NCBI RefSeq assembly: GCF_014196225.1
Contig: NZ_JACIDI010000018.1
Coordinates: 1-64,000 of the forward strand
Direction of reading: 5' to 3'
DNA from: Bacteroides pyogenes
Lineage (GTDB): Bacteria; Bacteroidota; Bacteroidia; Bacteroidales; Bacteroidaceae
DNA: 64,000 bases
The translations under genes and the position numbers were made by a program. How positions within the stretch are numbered: the first letter of the stretch is position 1; each line of letters begins with the position of its first letter. This document shows, piece after piece, positions 61,869 to 64,000 of this stretch. Below the pieces are notes generated by a model. The model was not told the DNA's origin. It saw only the letters and a list, made by a program, of their open reading frames with translations, and searched no databases.

Positions 61869-63050
61869 TCATTTCTCCTCCATCGGGAAAGTATAATATT
61901 TTCCTCCATTATCATCAAATGTTGCACCACTCGGCTTAGATAAATGCTTGGCATTCTTGCTCCAGTCCCAAATCATTGTCTCATCATCCTCAATTTCTCC
62001 TGTAGCCGCATCGCGTTTCTTACCGTTGCCCGGATAGTAAAGTAGCAGATTATCGTCTGTTGGGTCTACCATCTTCCAAGTATAAGCCTTTAACTGTTTC
62101 GCTGTACGGGCAGTTTTCCAAAAACGAACCTCACGAACCAACTCATTGGATCCACCAATCCAAAAACCAATCAAACCGTAAGGCCCCGTTCTTATCTCAC
62201 GTTCCGCCACCAGTTCGCCATTTACATACACCATATTCTTATGTCCGTCATAAACGAAAGCAAGCATATACCATGTATCCGGTTTGGCTGCAAACTTACT
62301 TTTCTCTACATCGATTTGAGATGACCCTGTCTTGATCTGAAGTTGGTTGGGATCGATAGTCACATCGCCGAAACGAGTATAAATTTCATCGTGCGGACCG
62401 GCATTCTGAACCAGTTTCGTTCCGCAAATAGAACGGTTATTGGCATTATAGGATGCACGATTGACCATAACCTCCATTGTCCATTGATCTACTTTGAAAT
62501 CATTCGGGAACATGTCAGCCTTCTCGCTTCCGTAACCCTTCATACGAAGTGATTTTGTTCGAATGCGCTTCTCCAGCACAAGAAGAACTTCATCTTCCCC
62601 ATCGATGATGGTAGTCGACCCTTCTTTAATTTTTATCGGTAACGCATAATCTCCGGCAAGAGGAAATTCCACATCTTTTAATACTAATGGAATAGCCTGC
62701 AAAGTTACACCGGGTTCAAATACCATATCCGTGGATAAATTGTACATTTTCTTCGGTAGCATCAGGTATTCCGTATTGTTCTTTTTGTTGTATGCTTCAA
62801 GCTGTGCTTCGTCTCCCGCTTCTATACGAACTTTAATCCCCTCGCCGTTTTTTTGTGCAAGAGCTACTTTCAGTTCCTTTACAGCCGTGCTCTGGCCTTC
62901 TTCCACAAAGATTTGCACAGTTCCTTTATTAGTCACATAAATGCCTTGAGGAGCTTTAAAGTCTTCTAAAGGATTCTTATATAATTCATTCTGACAAGCA
63001 GCAAATAGCATAAGGCCTGCTGCTAATCCCAAAAATATTTTCTTGTTCAT
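61869..63050 (-). CDS. DUF1735 and LamG-like surface lipoprotein
   Basis: 393 residues. Lipoprotein signal (GLAAGLMLFAACQN). Residues about 35-165 match DUF1735, common in Bacteroides glycan-binding lipoproteins; residues about 175-390 form a concanavalin-like LamG/laminin-type domain (WTMEVMVNRASYN, GLIGFWIGGSNELVREVRFW). Likely binds host glycan at the surface for the GH18 enzyme. Six bases separate it from the GH18 gene. Confidence 0.88.
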   Translation of the reverse strand: MNKKIFLGLAAGLMLFAACQNELYKNPLEDFKAPQGIYVTNKGTVQIFVEEGQSTAVKELKVALAQKNGEGIKVRIEAGDEAQLEAYNKKNNTEYLMLPKKMYNLSTDMVFEPGVTLQAIPLVLKDVEFPLAGDYALPIKIKEGSTTIIDGEDEVLLVLEKRIRTKSLRMKGYGSEKADMFPNDFKVDQWTMEVMVNRASYNANNRSICGTKLVQNAGPHDEIYTRFGDVTIDPNQLQIKTGSSQIDVEKSKFAAKPDTWYMLAFVYDGHKNMVYVNGELVAEREIRTGPYGLIGFWIGGSNELVREVRFWKTARTAKQLKAYTWKMVDPTDDNLLLYYPGNGKKRDAATGEIEDDETMIWDWSKNAKHLSKPSGATFDDNGGKYYTFPMEEK

Positions 63051-63056
63051 ATGCTG

Positions 63057-64000
63057 TTATTTTTTATCAACGTTAAACTTGCCGGGATATACTTGATTAC
63101 CCAAATATAATGCAGTTCTCAACCATTTATACGGAGGATCGTTTTTAAAATCATACTCCATATGATAAGTTCCAATACCGCCAATTCTTAATCCGCTGGG
63201 AAGATCTAATGTAGCATAATCAAAGATTTGCGCTCCCGGCTTACCATTAAATTCCGGATGTACACTGCTTTGATAATACGATATACCACCGGTTCTCCAT
63301 GTTTGTTCAAATTCCACAGTAATAATGGTTTTACGCTCCCAATCAAGCAAATGAGGATTGGTAATTTTAGCAATAACAGAACTTGTGCGGGATTCCCAAT
63401 AAGCTTGATAAATATAATGATCGATCATTTTCGATGTTTCTTTAGACAATTTTTCAGGCTGTCCATCCATCACCAACATTCTACCCGCAGGATTCAAACG
63501 CTTATATAGAGTCTCAATAAAAGCCTGCATTTTTTTATTTCCTGTCGGGCTGATTTCCTGATAATCTGCCAAAGTACCGCTATGACCATATCCCGGTTCG
63601 TAGTCGATGTCGAATCCATCGAAATTATACTTTTCAATCGTATCGCAAATCGCTTCAGCGTATGCAATAGAAGCTTTTACTTCATCGCCGCCGCCCTTCT
63701 CATTCACCCAATATTCACTCATATCCTTCCCTGCAGGGGTAATTGCACTACCAATATCTTGTACAATCCAGCACAACAATGCCTTTCCGCCTTTCACTTC
63801 TTGGAAAAACTTAAGGTCGGCTTTTTGTTCTTTCGAAAGATTACCTCGTGTTCCCCACATGGATACAAAATCGACACTATCGGGAAGCATCTTCAGGTAA
63901 TTCTGAGCATTGTCACCTTTTCCTGTCCAGTTTCCAAACCAACCGAATCCTTTCACGTGCGGAGTTTTACGATATTCTCTAATCTTTGCGTAATACTCTC
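63057..64000 (-). CDS. GH18 endo-beta-N-acetylglucosaminidase, 5' part outside the window
   Basis: The frame runs off the right edge without a start codon, so only the C-terminal 314 residues are visible; a GTG at 63956 is not likely to be the start. GH18 catalytic motif FDGFDIDYEP (DxDxE). The family cuts the chitobiose core of N-glycans, as in EndoS or EndoBT, and the locus is consistent. Downstream partner is the DUF1735-LamG lipoprotein. Confidence 0.9.
   Translation of the reverse strand, partial: EYYAKIREYRKTPHVKGFGWFGNWTGKGDNAQNYLKMLPDSVDFVSMWGTRGNLSKEQKADLKFFQEVKGGKALLCWIVQDIGSAITPAGKDMSEYWVNEKGGGDEVKASIAYAEAICDTIEKYNFDGFDIDYEPGYGHSGTLADYQEISPTGNKKMQAFIETLYKRLNPAGRMLVMDGQPEKLSKETSKMIDHYIYQAYWESRTSSVIAKITNPHLLDWERKTIITVEFEQTWRTGGISYYQSSVHPEFNGKPGAQIFDYATLDLPSGLRIGGIGTYHMEYDFKNDPPYKWLRTALYLGNQVYPGKFNVDKK

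Overview
The window looks like a piece of a Bacteroidales chromosome, most likely Bacteroides or a close relative. The evidence is: many promoters of the TAnnTTTG (-7) type, few Shine-Dalgarno sequences, lipoprotein signals ending in Cys-Ser-Lys-Asp, an HU-like protein of the Bacteroidetes type, paired S46 dipeptidyl-peptidases, an anaerobic sulfatase-maturase, and a mannose/N-glycan locus (GH92, GH130, MFS, DUF1735/LamG, GH18). No rRNA, tRNA or CRISPR array was seen.

Layout. 1-5.2 kb: a 23-bp tandem array, an HU-like gene, a DUF2589 gene trio, and two paralogous small lipoproteins. The second lipoprotein sits between a duplicated copy of the transketolase promoter/5' end and the real gene. 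5.2-14.7 kb: tkt-rpiB, a 44-bp tandem array bounded by hairpins, an acyltransferase, a nitrilase-type amidase, a NagB-like/LmbE-like fusion with altered catalytic residues, and a YgiQ radical-SAM protein. 15-29.9 kb: mfd, a polyprenol-phosphate mannosyltransferase, pyrC, a free-standing MetH reactivation domain, an ECF sigma factor with a membrane partner, a phosphoesterase, sbcDC and an acyltransferase. 30-40.4 kb: the sulfatase-maturase, DPP7-type and DPP11-type peptidases, two thioredoxins, a nitroreductase, a decayed rubrerythrin beside a PerR/Fur regulator, and nadE.

40.46-56.51 kb is a mobilizable integrative element of about 16 kb. It carries two tyrosine recombinases, an excisionase-like HTH pair, a VirE-like NTPase, a Toprim primase, a putative oriT and a MobV relaxase. 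There are two cargo modules: a six-gene leftward operon (DJ-1/PfpI, methyltransferase, VOC-DUF2867 fusion, two GNATs, HEAT/AlkD-like), and a two-gene reverse-transcriptase operon that I read as a DRT3-type anti-phage system (drt3a-drt3b). Just after drt3b is a structured non-coding stretch with a CACACACA tract, flanked by an inverted repeat and followed by a T-run. This is a good candidate for the DRT3 non-coding RNA with its ACACAC template. The element is bounded by a 17-bp direct repeat. Joining the outer flanks recreates a perfect palindrome with 16-bp arms around TTTT, lying between the convergent nadE and GH92 genes. The DRT3 cassette itself is bracketed by imperfect repeats of about 80 bp carrying a promoter-in-palindrome, which suggests an exchangeable cargo slot.

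56.6-64 kb: a leftward N-glycan/mannose utilisation locus (GH18 partial, DUF1735-LamG lipoprotein, MFS, GH130, GH92). All assignments come from reading the sequence; no database search was possible.
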